This document shows positions 35,875-47,319 of a stretch of DNA of 64,000 bases, one piece after another. A program made the translations under genes and the position numbers. Each line of letters opens with the position of its first letter. The stretch's first letter is position 1. The notes under the pieces were generated by a model. It was not told the DNA's origin, did no database searches, and worked only from the letters and a program-made list of their open reading frames with translations. This stretch comes from Persicaria tinctoria (Eukaryota > Streptophyta > Magnoliopsida > Caryophyllales > Polygonaceae), in the NCBI GenBank assembly GCA_037127255.1, contig JBANSL010000004.1:53145702-53209701 (forward strand), written 5' to 3'.

Positions 35875-36879
35875 TGATAAATCCCTCCCTTGATGAAAAT
35901 TGGAATATATGTTTCAAAGGCTTTGACAGGATGTTCTGTGTCAAAGACCTTGGAGCGTTAACAGTTGATGAAATACAAAACCTATATTATTTGTTCGAAT
36001 ATTATTTTATCTTATTATATACTTCCGTTAGATTATATATATATTGGACTAACCTTTTCAGGAAGTATATTCGAAGATTATATCCTTCCTTTAAATACAT
36101 ATTGAGGAGATCTAGTTCAAAATGGATTATGGCGTTGGAGTATCCATAAATAGAAGATTCAAAGATCATGCCTGATTCGAAGGAGCCGTTGGAGATCTGG
36201 CATTGAAGATCCTCACGCTCCATGCTCCTATATAAAGGAAAGGAAGGAGAAGACAGAGACAACTAGTGCTACACGAGTTTTCAATCATCAAGCGATTCTG
36301 TCTTCCAAAGTGTCTCTCTGCTAAGCGCTCACAGAGTTTGTTGTTTATTTCAAAGCCTTTGAGAGTCACTGTGAGCTTATAGGATATATTCGTTTAAGTG
36401 TTACTCGAGAGTTTATAACTCGGGAAGTTGCACTAGGCTATTGATTTGTGAGAGTAAGAGGATTGTACTAGATAGCTGAGAGAGGTGGGGCTCTTCTAGA
36501 TTGGTCTAGGACTCCAAGGGAACGTGAGTTGACTAGATTGCAATTGTATAGGAGAGAGGCTTCTCGGTGAGCTGTTAGGATCCTAAGCTAAGCGAATCAA
36601 TAAAGCCTTTGAATCCTAGGGTTGTGGAAGAACCCTAGGCGGGGACGTAGGCCAAGTTGTGCTGAACCTCGTAAACAATCACTCGTGCTCTTTACTTATT
36701 GCTTTACCTTATTTCCGCACTTGGTTCGAATTGTTTAACTTTGTGATTCAGGTTTATCTCAAAGGTTTTGGTACAAGCTCCAAAAGTCTTGAGACTTTCT
36801 GCGAAAAACGGGCATACTCTATTCAACCCCCCTTCTAGAGTATTTCTTATTACATTGTTTTTACATTATCGAACCTTCA
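35875..36879 (+). repeat. 3' LTR of element A
   Basis: 1005 bp, same ends as the 5' LTR, with about ten substitutions counted by eye. Confidence 0.95.
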
Positions 36880-37402
36880 TGATTAAATGATGGCAATGGT
36901 AAGATGTAAATAATTTATGTTGTTTGTTAATTCCTTCTTGTGCAGTGGTGACTATGGAGCATATATGATTAGGACTTTGCAGCTGGCGGTAGAGGGCGTA
37001 GACACATTCGAGACCGTCAACGACGATTATATTGTCCCCTACCGCCAATACTTGGGCCTCTCCATACAGCGCCACGCTTTATAGATCTCTCCCTAACCCA
37101 TCGTCGTCCGTGGTATTTGGCTTTTGGTTTGTGAAGACATTATCTCCCGATTTTCTATGTTGTTGGATTGTGATGTTGTTTGTTTGGAAAATTCTGTTGT
37201 TTGAAAACTTCGGTGGTGTGGAAACTTATGTTTGTTTGAAAACTTATGTTGTTGGTTGTAATGTCTTTTGTTAACGGTTTTAATGTGTTGTGATTGTAAT
37301 GGTTTAAACTGGTATTTATGCTTCGCATAAAGTAGTTTCTGCATACACCCACGGTTGCATTTTTTTATTTGTGCTAAGTTTATGTTTGCATGAATGTTAT
37401 AA

Positions 37403-37413
37403 TTGGTAAGAAT
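37403..37413 (+). repeat. Motif core cut by Sirevirus B
   Basis: TTGGTAAGAAT. Its last five bases are the target duplication of element B. The next core (47162) is exactly 22 bases away once the element and one duplication are removed. Confidence 0.85.
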
Positions 37414-38455
37414 TGAAGGTTCGATAATGTAAAATTAAGTAATATAGAAATACTCTAGAAGATGGGTTGAATAGAGTATGCCGGATTTTCGCAGAAAGTC
37501 TCAAGACTTTTGAAGCTCGTGCCAAAACCCTTTGGGATTAGACTTAGTCTTTTCTCTGAAAACCTGAATCACAACGTTAAACAATTAGAACCAAGTGCGG
37601 AAATAAGGTAAAGCAATAAGTAAAGGACTCGATGAGTTGTTTACGAGGTTCGGCACGAACTTGGCCTACGTCTCCGCCTAGGGTTCTTCCACAACCCTAG
37701 GATTCAACCGGCTTTTATTGATTCACAAGACTTAGGATCCTAGTAGCTCCCCGAGAAGCCTCTCTCCTATAAAATTGCAATCTAGTCAACTCACGTACCC
37801 TTGGAGTCCTAGACCAATCTAGAAGAGCCCTACCTCTCTATGCTATCTAGTACAATTCTCTTACACTTAGTGAATCAATCGCCTAGTGTTCACTTACCGA
37901 GTTACAAACTTTCGAGTATAACACTATAACTGAATATATCCTATAAGCTCACTGTGTAACTCTCAAATGCTTTGAAATGAAATAACAGACTCTTAAGACA
38001 TGTAGAGAGCACACGAAGACATATTTTTCTTGAAGGCTTGGAGTGTATGAAAGGCTCGTGTTCAATGAATGTGTATCTTCTGTCTTCATCTTCCTTCTCT
38101 TTATATTGAGACAAATCGGTGCCAAGGATCTTCTCCAACGGCTAGTCTAGATCATGGCTTGAGCTGGATCTTCTATCTTTGGAAAATTCGCATGCCACAA
38201 TCTTTCCGATTTGAATCTTCTCAAATAGTATCACAAGGAAGGAAATCATTCGAAAATACTTCCTGAAAGGTTAGTTATATATATAATAATATAATGGAAG
38301 TATATAAGAATATTAAATAATATTTCGAACAAAATATCATATAGAACAGGTTTTGTATTTCATCAACACTGTTAAAGCTCCAAGACCTTTGACACAGACA
38401 TACTGTCAAGGCCTTTGAAACTTTTTCCGATTTTCATCAAGGGAGGGAGTTATCA
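37414..38455 (-). repeat. 3' LTR of element B
   Basis: 1042 bp; on the plus strand TGAAGGTTCG to AGTTATCA. The polypurine tract (AAGGGGGAGATT on the minus strand) lies at 38456-38466. Confidence 0.95.
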
Positions 38456-38791
38456 ATCTCCCCCTTGATGAAAGACAAAACCTGTGCATCCCTGCAACTT
38501 AGTCAAACATAAATAATATAAGTGAAATCGGACTAAGTACCTGCATGGGTTAGACAAATGTTGGATCAAATTTTTAAAGCATGAAAAGTCATCCAACCGA
38601 AAACCAAAAATCAAAAACCAAGGTCTTCCAAGACCTTCACAGCAAAAGGTTTTCAAGTTTAAACCACAGATCATCTCCCCCTTTTTGTCTATCAACAGAG
38701 GGAGGAGGTAAAACAGTCGCCAAAAGTTTTGAAATTGTTTCCAAAAACCAGCAATGTATCAAGGTTGGGATAGGGATGGGATATGATAGGT

Positions 38792-40521
38792 TTAAGCTTC
38801 GTCGTCCGGAGCATCATCAGTGAGCCTCGTCCACAGACCTTGCAACAACTTGGTTATCCCGCTCATCTCCGTCATAAATTCCTTGTGCAGCTCCTTGAGA
38901 TTCAGGCGAACTTCCTCCAAACCCAACTCCAGGTTGTCTATGCGCTCATCAACAGCTGAGGCAGTGGGAAGAGCTTTCGAAGGAGAGGGAAGACTCAAGG
39001 TCCCTTGGGGAGACCGAGTGATGCCTATCTTTTCAAGGCTCTTGGAGTCGAACTTACCCATATGACGCTATTGTTCTTCATTTTTGAAATCAATTCCAGA
39101 AGCTTTGAAGATTTGGGTCAAAAGGGTAGCAAAGGGGAAGGGAGTTCCTTTCCTGGCTTTTCTTGTGTGAGCCATGGATCCTAAAATGGTGTTGGTCAGA
39201 TCAAGATCAAGGCCATTGAGGATTCGGTAAAGGAGGACCATGGCATTGTCAGTAAGGAGCGAGCCAGAGTTAAGACGAGGTAAGAGGCATCAAATAATAA
39301 TGTTGAATATAATTTTTGCCTCTAGGGTAAAGGATGAATGGGTTAGCTGCTTTGAGGTTTTTTTAGATGCTTTTGGTAGGAGGTATTTGGATCAGGCAAG
39401 GATGATACAATTTTCTTTAGAGGGGTGTACTTCAGAGGGTGGACAAGGGCTAGGTATGCCAAGGAAGTCTGCAAAATCAGTGGAGTTGAAAGAGATTCTA
39501 ACTCCCTTGACAATAGATTCCAAGGACCAACAATTGGCATCGTGTTTGGCTTTTAGGTTTATGTAGAACAGGCGGGTAAGCTGGGGATAGTAGACGGTTT
39601 CAAGATTGAGAAGGGTCCAAGCTGGGGATTTTTTTAGAAGAGCAATGCAGGGTAACTTCAAAGCTTCAAAGAACTCAATATCCAAAAAATCAGAACAACA
39701 TATCCTACGAGTTCAAACTCATCTACCCACTTACCACCAGTCTCAGCATTTTCAAACCATGAAGAGGGTAAGGATTGGTTTACCTGGATGTAGGCGGGTG
39801 GATCGGCATTCTTCCTTCGAGCCTGTGTTGGAGCAGTCCTCTTGACAGGCGCCTCAAGACCTCTGAGGGTGCCCTTCCTGGTACGCTTGGGAGATGGAGG
39901 CTTGACAGCAGTAGGGGCTTTCCGCTTCTTTGGAGACGGGGGAGGAGGAGAAGGAGAAGGAGAGGCAACATGTTCTGGCTCCTCTTCCTCCTCATCCTCA
40001 GACCCCAAGTCCTCACCGGACCCCGCGTCATCTCCTTCAGCTTCCTCGTCCTCTCCAGATCCGTCTTGCTCTTCGTCCTCTTCCTTAGGCTTCTCTTCAG
40101 ATGGAACCTCCTCAGCCTCAGCTTCCTTCCGAATTCTCTCAGTCTCCTCCTCGACAAGTTTCCTAGCAAGCTCGGCCTCCTCCTCGACCTTCTTCTTCTT
40201 TAAAGCTTCCTCTTCGGCTTCTTTGGCAGCATCTTTTTCCAGAATGGCGTCAAGATCCTCTTCCTCCTCTTCCTCGTCCACCTCCTCAGCGATGATCTTC
40301 TTTTTCCCTTTCTGTTTCGCACTGAGGGGCTTCTTTGCAGAGCGTTTTTTAGAGCCCTTGGTAATAGTGGCCGTGCTCTCAGTGATGGTGCTCTGGACAA
40401 CAGCAGGGACAATGGCTTGAGGAGTGGGTTCAGGTGTGGGAGAGGTGGCGGTGACCTGACGTCCCTTGGGGGTGGCGCCAAGTCTTTTGGGTGTGGAAGC
40501 TTTCTTTGATTTGGGAGCCAT
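38792..40521 (-). pseudogene. Third ORF of element B, broken
   Basis: Starts MAPKSKKASTPKRLGATPKG. It has the acidic Glu/Lys-rich coiled-coil region, the basic SPKKRK and SPKRTRK clusters and a SWFENAETGGKWVDEF segment. It then shifts frame near 39700 and continues in pieces (39392-39685, 38792-39061) through the plant-transposon-like C-terminal domain. Confidence 0.88.
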
Positions 40522-40971
40522 GGAGGAAATCGCTAGGGTTTTTAGAACAGTTTGAGAGGTTGAAGAAGGAGAAGTTGGAAGGGCTTGGATAAGTCTAAAA
40601 TTGTAATGGGATCGGGTACAGGATTTGGGGTTTAAGTAGAGAGATATGATGGAGTTGATGGGACGGTTTTAGAGTTCCATGGAAGGTAATTATAACATTG
40701 CCAATTTTGAAAACATTTCCAATTCGAAATTCAAAATAATCCACTAAAATAGGAGGGAAATAACCGAAATATTTTGTTCCAAACAATAGAATATCTCAAT
40801 GGAATAAAAATATAACATAAATAGACAATTTTGAAATCCGATAAAAATATAATTGATTAAATATCTAGAAAGATATTAACCAAATATATGTGATCCGATA
40901 TTTGTGATCTACCATTTAGTTCACAAACCTTGACATAATTCTCAAAGGTCTTGACACTAAGTAGATTTTAT

Positions 40972-41003
40972 CTTTCGTAAAGGGAAAGCTCCCCCTACGA
41001 AAG
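40972..41003 (-). promoter_or_regulatory. Conserved stem-loop at the pol stop codon (element B)
   Basis: Same 8-bp CTTTCGTA/TACGAAAG stem with internal GGGGGAG/CTTTCCC pairing as in A and C. Confidence 0.75.
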
Positions 41004-44000
41004 TGCATCCTTGTTAAGCATCCCAATCTCTTGTCTAATGAAGGTGAACCTGTCCTCTGCCAAAGGCTTAGTAAAAATGTCAGCCCATTGATAATTAGTT
41101 GAAATAAACGAAATGGACACATCACCTTTTTCAACATGGTCTCTAATGAAATGATGCCTTACATCAATAGGTTTGGTCCTTGAATGCTGAACATGATTCT
41201 TTGTAATGGAGATGGCACTTGTATTGTCACACTTAATGGGAATGCCTTTGAGGTTGATGCCAAGATCTCGCATTTTTTGAGCTATCCAAAGGATTTGGGA
41301 GCAGCATGCTCCAGCTGCTATGTATTCGGCTTCTGTAGTGGATAGAGCGACTGAGTTTTGTTTCTTTGAGTGCCAACTAATCAAGGATGCTCCTAAGAAT
41401 TGGCAACATCCTGATGTGCTCTTCCTATCCAACTTATAGCCTGCAAAATCTGCATCAGAATACCCGATTAATGTGAAATCCTTTTGCTTTGGGTACCATA
41501 GTCCAAGCTCCTTAGTGCCATTGAGATATCGAAAGATCCTCTTCACAGCCACGAGGTGAGATTCTTTAGGATCAGCTTGAAACCTAGCACACATGCAAAT
41601 ACTAAACATGATGTCAGGTCTACTAACTGTGAGATATAGTAAAGATCCAATCATTCCTCGATACTCCTTTTGATTGACACTTTTCCCAGTCTTGTCTTGA
41701 TCTAGAGATAATGTTGAGCTCATGGGTGTCTTGGCTGCTTTGGATTGATCCATCTTGAATTTCTTCAAGAGATCCTTAGTGTACTTGCTTTGGTTGACAA
41801 AGATCCTTTTCTTGGATTGATGAACTTGTAATTCTAAAAAGAAGTTGAGTTCACCCATCAAGCTCATCTCAAATTCACTGCACATAATGTCAGAAAATTG
41901 CTTGCACAAAGATGTGTTAGTAGCACCAAATAATATATCATCAACATAAATTTGAATAACCAAAATGTCATTTCCTTTGGTTTTGATAAAAAGGGTCTTG
42001 TCGATCAACCCCCTTTTAAAATCATTTTGTAAAAGATATTTTGACAAGCGCTCATACCAAGCTCTTGGGGCTTGTTTCAAACCATAAAGCGCTTTGTCAA
42101 GTTTATAAACATGATTAGGAAATTCCAATCTTTCAAATCATGGGGGTTGATCCACGTAAACTTCTTCCTCTAAGTAACCATTAAGAAAAGCACACTTGAC
42201 ATCCATTTGATATAACTTTATGCTCATAAAAGATGCAAATGCTAATAAAATGTGAATAGCTTCAAGACTGGCTACGGGAGCAAAGGTCTCCTCGTAGTCA
42301 ATACCTTCCTCTTGATTGTAGCCTTGAGCAACAAGCCTTGCCTTGTTCCTCACAACCTTGCCATTCTCATCTAGCTTGTTTCGAAATACCCATCGAGTGC
42401 CAATGACTGATTGATGCTTTGGCCTAGGCTTCAAGGTCCAGAATTTGTTCCTTTCAAATTCGTTAAGCTCACTTTGCATAGCAATGATCCAGTCTGGCTC
42501 CTGAAGTGCCTCATCTACCTTCTTTGGCTCAATAAGAGAAACAAACGCGTGAAAAGCACAAAGATCTTTAAGTTTAGAACGAGTTTGAACACTAGAAGTA
42601 GGGTCAGAAATGATATCCTTTAATGAGTGTGATGAGGAGTATTTGAATTTCCTTTTGCTAGTCTCAGCTCCTTGATTCGTCACACTGGTAGGATTGACTT
42701 GTAGTGCATCTGACTCTGTGGTCCTGTTAAGTTCAGTTACAGCAGTTTCGGAAGTCTCAACACTGTTGGATTGGACACCAGGGGCTTTGGATGAATCTTC
42801 AACACCTTGGGCCAATTCTTCAGTGTTGAGAATCGGTTCCTGCATGTTCATCTTCTCTGTGTTCTTGGTAGCAGCATCATCACCTTCCTCGTTCTCTTCA
42901 TGGATGTTAAGATCTATATCTGCAACACTTTCACTCAAAGCACCGTCATTGCATTCATAAAAAATAACATGTATACTTTCTTCAACAACTTGGGTCCTTT
43001 TATTGAAGATTCTATAAGCTTTGCTACTCGTGGAGTAGCCAAGAAATATACCTTCATCACTACGCGCATCAAATTTCCCAAGGTTATCTTTTCCATTGTT
43101 ATGAACAAAACAAGTACAGCCAAAGGGTTTAAAATAAGATATAAGTGGTTTGCGGCCTTTGAAAAGTTCATAAGGAGTTTTCTTTAAGATGGAACGAATA
43201 AGACAACGATTCAAAATATAGTTAGGTGTGTTAACAGCTTCAGCCCAATAGGTTTTAGGTAATGCATTTTCTAAAAGCATAGTCCTGGCCATATCCTCTA
43301 AGGTGCGGTTCTTTCGTTCCACAACCCCGTTTTGTTGAGGTGTCCTAGGAGCAGAAAAGTTATGGGAGATGCCATATTTAGCACAAAACAAATCAAACTA
43401 AAGTTGATCAAACTCCCTACCATGATCACTCCGAATTGACACTATGGGCTCGTTTCTTAAAGTTTGCAACTCCTTACAAAGTTTTGAAAACTCAAATATG
43501 GCCTCTGATTTTTCTTTTAAAAATGCATCCAAAGTATATCTAGAGAAATCATCAACAACAACTAGCATGTACTTTTTACCATTGGGAGATTTGACTCGCA
43601 TAGGACCACATAAATCCATATGTAAAAGTTCAAGGGGTCTAGAAGAACTTACAACCTTTTTGGGTTTGAAAGCTACGTGTTTGTTTACCTCGTGTGCGTG
43701 CATTGCACATGTCAATACCTTTGAAGTCCATCTCAGGTAGCCCTCTTACAAGCCCTTTGGACACAAGCTTCTGTAGTGTATGTGGGCTCACATGACCGAG
43801 TCTCCTGTGCCAGAGCTTTGGATCGTCCGTCAAAGCCTTTAGATAGGTTAAGCTTCCTTGTGCCACTTGATCAGCATTTACAGCGTATATATTGTTGTAA
43901 TGATATGCAGTCAATATAACTTCACATGTATCTTCTCTGCACACTAGACATCTTTTCTTGTTAAATCTGACATTGTTGCCACTGTCACATAATTGGGAGA

Positions 44001-44250
44001 CACTAAGCAAATTATACTTTAAACCATTAACAAGATAGACATTTTTAATACTATGGTTAGAAACACTTCCAACACTACCAATACCAACGATGTCACATTT
44101 TCCCTTGTCACCAAGAGTGATTGTTCCAGTGGATTGCTCCTTTAGATGATGAAAGAGAGAACTCTTCCCACTCATATGCCTCGAGCATCCACTATCAATA
44201 ATCCATTTGTGTTCCTTCACCTTGGTGATCTCCTGCAAGACAAACATCAA
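40995..44250 (-). pseudogene. pol of element B (protease, integrase, RT, RNase H)
   Basis: Protease with WIIDSGCSRHMSG, pre-integrase LWHRRLGHVSPHTLQKL, rve core with [20 protein letters not shown] and [15 protein letters not shown]_2 with YVDDILFGA, and RNase H with DADFAG and STTEAEYIAAGA. All domains are present, but the frame breaks near 43640-43715, at about 43395 and at about 42135. It ends at the conserved stem-loop (40972-41003). Confidence 0.92.
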
Positions 44251-46046
44251 CCTTTGTGGCTAGACCAATAAGCAAATTTGGATCCATTGTTGGGGTAAAC
44301 CATATTTGGTAAAATAGTGCCTTTTGGAACCCAAACTTGTGTTATCCGTTCTTTTCTAAAATGAACAGGAAAAGTATTGCGAATGATATACGAATCCTTT
44401 CTTCTATAGGGGCATTTCTCTTTTACATGTCCCTTTCTAGCACAGTGGTGACATATAGGAGAGGTTCTCCTTCCTTTTGCCTTTACAAAGGTGGTAATGT
44501 GCTGCTTATTTAAAAAGCTTGGATTGTAACCAATACCACTTTTGTTTAGAGAACTTTGTTGCTCACCCAACATCCTATCAAGAGTGCCTTTGGATTTGGT
44601 AAAACTTATGAGGGCTGTATGTTAATCTTGAATCTTATTATTCAGGGAGATCTTCTCGTTCTCTAAGTCATGATACTCATTTCTTAGAGAGGAGAGATCT
44701 TGCTTGAGTTCAGATTTCTCTGAGTCAAGCGTCTTGACTTTAATGTCAAGACCTGAATAAGTAGCTTCAAGACTTTTAACCCTCATAGACAGATTCTCAA
44801 TAGTTCTTTCCTGGTCCACAGTTCTCTTAATAAGAATGTTAGTCTGGGCAATAAGTTTCTCTTCATTGGCAATCATATTAGAAAGGAATTCCGATAATAC
44901 CTCTTTTGGACTTGCCATAAGTTCTCTTACAGTAGCTTCAAGCTTCTCATCGTGGGATTCATCTTCTGAGGCCATAAGACAAATATTGGCCTTCTCATCA
45001 TCGGAGTCAGAGTCAGAATCACTCCAAGTTGCCACCATGGCTTTCTTCTTCCATTTGTCACCCTTCTTGGATTGACTCTTTGTCTTTTGCGGGCAATCCT
45101 TCACAAGATGATCTGTTTCACCACATTCAAAACAAGACAAAGGTTTAGTCTTCTTATCATACTTGTTGTATTGAGGCTTACCTCGAAATTTAGAAGACTC
45201 TGATCCATCCTTGTTGTTGAACTGTTTCTTCATTTTGAGAATTCAAGCAAGGCCTCTTATGATAAGAGCAAAAGGATCATCCTCATCGTCATCCTCATCT
45301 TCAGAATCAGATCCATCTTTAGGCTCATCCTTCTTAGACTTGAGTGCCAAGTTCTTAGTGGTAGCTGGAAGTTCTCCATCGTCTTCATTAAGGATCATCT
45401 CATGCGTGATTAGTTTCCCAAGCAGGTCATCTAGAGGTAGAGTGGTGAGGTCTTGGGCTTCCTCTATGGCTGTTACTTTAGGACCCCACTTTTCTTTTGG
45501 GAGACACCTCAGTATCTTCCTCAATTTCTCAACGTTTGTAAAGCTCTTGCCGAGTGAGTCAAGGTTGTTGGTGATTTCTGTAAATCGTGTGAACATGGCC
45601 TTGATTGACTCATCAGACTTCATTTTGAAAAGCTCGTACTTTCGAAGGAAGATGCTGATCTTGGTGTCTTTTACTTGGCTAGTTCCCTCATAGGTGACGA
45701 CCAGCTTGTCCCAAATCTCTTTAGCTGACCTACAAGATGAAATACGGTTAAACTCATCAGTGCTAAGACCACAATAAAGTAAGTTAATAGCCCTGTAGTT
45801 TTTGGAGACGAGTTCAAGATCCGCTTGGATGTATTCAGACTTCTTCTTTGCGACTTTGGTTCCATTTGGTCCGTCTTTCTCTGGAATCTTCGGAACATTC
45901 TCTATAATGTTTCAAAGTTCCAGATCTTGATCTATAATGAACATCTTCATCAAGGATCTCTAGTGGACAAAGTTGTTTCCTACAAAGAGTGGTGGTCTGC
46001 TCGTGGATCTTCCCTGTGCAAATCCTCCTCTTGCTTCACCAGACAT
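44247..46046 (-). pseudogene. gag of element B
   Basis: Starts at the ATG complementary to 46044-46046. Contains the copia gag core, zinc knuckle 1 (CFECGETDHLVKDC), a coiled-coil stretch rich in Leu/Glu/Lys and zinc knuckle 2 (CHHCARKGHVKEKC). Disabling changes relative to the other copies: TGG to TGA at 45912-45914, a TGA replacing an Arg codon near 45245, and a stop near 44622. The last segment ends at SYWSSHKG-type sequence directly before pol, in the same relation as in C. Confidence 0.9.
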
Positions 46047-46091
46047 GATCGAAAACTCACAAGATTGTTAGATCAAAAAGGAGTGAGTAAA

Positions 46092-46103
46092 GCTCTGATA
46101 CCA
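46092..46103 (-). other. Primer-binding site of element B (initiator Met tRNA)
   Basis: GCTCTGATACCA on the plus strand, the complement of the site in A and C, two bases from the 5' LTR. Confidence 0.95.
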
Positions 46104-46105
46104 AT

Positions 46106-47145
46106 TGAAGGTTCGATAATGTAAAACTAACTAATATAGAAATACTCTAGAAGGGGGGTTGAATAGAGTTTGCCGGATTTTCGCAGAAAGTCTCAAGACT
46201 TTTGAAGCTCGTGCCAAAACCCTTTGAGATTAGACTTAGTCTTTTCTCTGAAAACCCGAATCACAACGTTAAACAATTCGAGCCAAGTGCGGAAATAAGG
46301 TAAAGCAATAAGTAAAGGACTCGATAATTTGTTTACAATGTTCGGCACGAACTTGGCCTATGTCCCCGCCTAGGGTTCTTCCACAACCCTAGGATTCAAC
46401 CGACTTTTATTGATTCACAAGACTTAGGATCCTAGTAGCTCCCCGAGAAGCCTCTCTCCTATACAATTGCAATCTAGTCAACTCACGTTCCCTTGGAGTC
46501 CTAGACCAATCTAGAAGAGCCCCACCTCTCTATGTTATCTAGTACAATCCTCTTACACTTAGTGAATCAATCGCCTAGTGTTCACTTCCCGAGTTACAAA
46601 CTCTCGAGTATAACACTATAACTGAATATATCCTATAAGCTCATTGTGTAACTCTCAAATGCTTTGAAATGAAATTACACTCTTAGGACAAGTAGAGAGC
46701 ACACAAAGACATATTTTTCTTGAAGGCTTGGAGTGTATGAAAGACTCGTGTTCAATGAATGTGTATCTTCTGTCTTCATCTTTCTTCTCTTTATATTGAG
46801 ACAAATCGGCACCAAGGATCTTCTCCAACGGCTAGTATAGATCATGGCTTGAGCTTGATCTTCTATCTTTGGAAACTTCGAAGGCCACAATCTTTCCGAT
46901 TTGAATCTTCTCAAATAGTATCACAAGGAAGGAAATCATTTGAAAATACTTCCTGAAAGGTTAGTTATATATATAATAATATAATGGAAGTATATAAGAA
47001 TATTAAATAATATTTCGAACAAAATATCATATAGAACAGGTTTTGTATTTCATCAACACTGTTAAAGCTCCAAGACCTTTGACACAGACATACTGTCAAG
47101 GCCTTTGAAACTTATTCCAATTTTCATCAAGGGAGGAAGTTATCA
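46106..47145 (-). repeat. 5' LTR of element B
   Basis: 1040 bp, same ends as its partner. Confidence 0.95.
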
Positions 47146-47161
47146 AGAATATACGACACTA

Positions 47162-47319
47162 TTGGGCAGATACAAAGACACTATTGGCAAGATAGAAGCG
47201 GAATATTGGTAGGATGTCAATTGCAGTTATTTTGAGAAGGTATTGGTAAGATAACTGAAGACTAATGGTTGGATAAGTAGAAACTATTTGGTAGATACAA
47301 ATAAGATAGTGGTAGGATG
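47162..47319 (+). repeat. 22-bp motif array 3' of mudrA
   Basis: Cores at 47162, 47184, 47206, 47243, 47265, 47288 and 47309 (steps 22, 22, 37, 22, 23, 21). The step of 37 equals 22 + 15. They lie between the mudrA stop and element B. Confidence 0.88.

Larger units (their letters stand above)
26482..36879 (+). mobile_element. Sirevirus-like Ty1/copia element A, defective, nested in the MULE
   Basis: 10,398 bp with TG...CA ends and an exact 5-bp target duplication TGATT (26477-26481, 36880-36884). LTRs are 26482-27490 and 35875-36879. About ten substitutions and one 4-bp TA-repeat difference separate them by eye, roughly 1 percent, the lowest of the three copies. Order: LTR, primer site, gag start, foreign gypsy segment, gag remainder with zinc knuckle, integrase, RT, RNase H, stem-loop, third ORF, polypurine tract, LTR. 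Compared with copy C it lacks about 210 bp of gag, about 1.6 kb covering distal gag, protease and proximal integrase, and about 0.55 kb between integrase and RT. It cannot encode a working polyprotein. Confidence 0.95.
23102..37084 (+). pseudogene. DUF1985 + Ulp1-like (C48) gene of the MULE, split by Sirevirus A
   Basis: Exons 23102-23152 (MTKAGKKKAKTGPSSQE), 23238-23936, 24153-24695, 24861-25295, 25504-25792, 25888-26384 and 36946-37084. Exon 2 and the start of exon 3 encode a DUF1985 domain (FSGRVLSHASFDLLDGL, VRFSLHEFALITGLNC, FLEFPWGRLVYERLH, ALYGFPVAFQ-LWVYECFPETG). Exon 4 is a Lys/Glu/Asp-rich linker. The last two exons are a C48 peptidase fold with ARILAPWNYKAKHWIGLVTD (catalytic His) and IKVLDSD (catalytic Asp). 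SGDYGAYMIR has Tyr where the nucleophilic Cys belongs. Breaks: TAG at 23439-23441, TAA at 23745-23747, TAG at 25227-25229, an inferred GT-to-AT change at the donor after 25295, a frameshift near 25655, and the 10.4-kb element in the last intron. In VANDAL MULEs, DUF1985-type VANC proteins counter silencing; a similar role here is inference. Confidence 0.85.
37414..47145 (-). mobile_element. Sirevirus-like Ty1/copia element B, defective
   Basis: 9,732 bp, oriented minus, with an exact 5-bp target duplication AGAAT (37409-37413, 47146-47150). LTRs are 46106-47145 (5') and 37414-38455 (3'). They differ at about 35 or more positions by eye, the most diverged pair here, so B is probably the oldest insertion. 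It lies in the intergenic motif array between the two convergent MULE genes. Gag, pol and third ORF are all present in order, but each carries stops or frameshifts. Confidence 0.95.
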
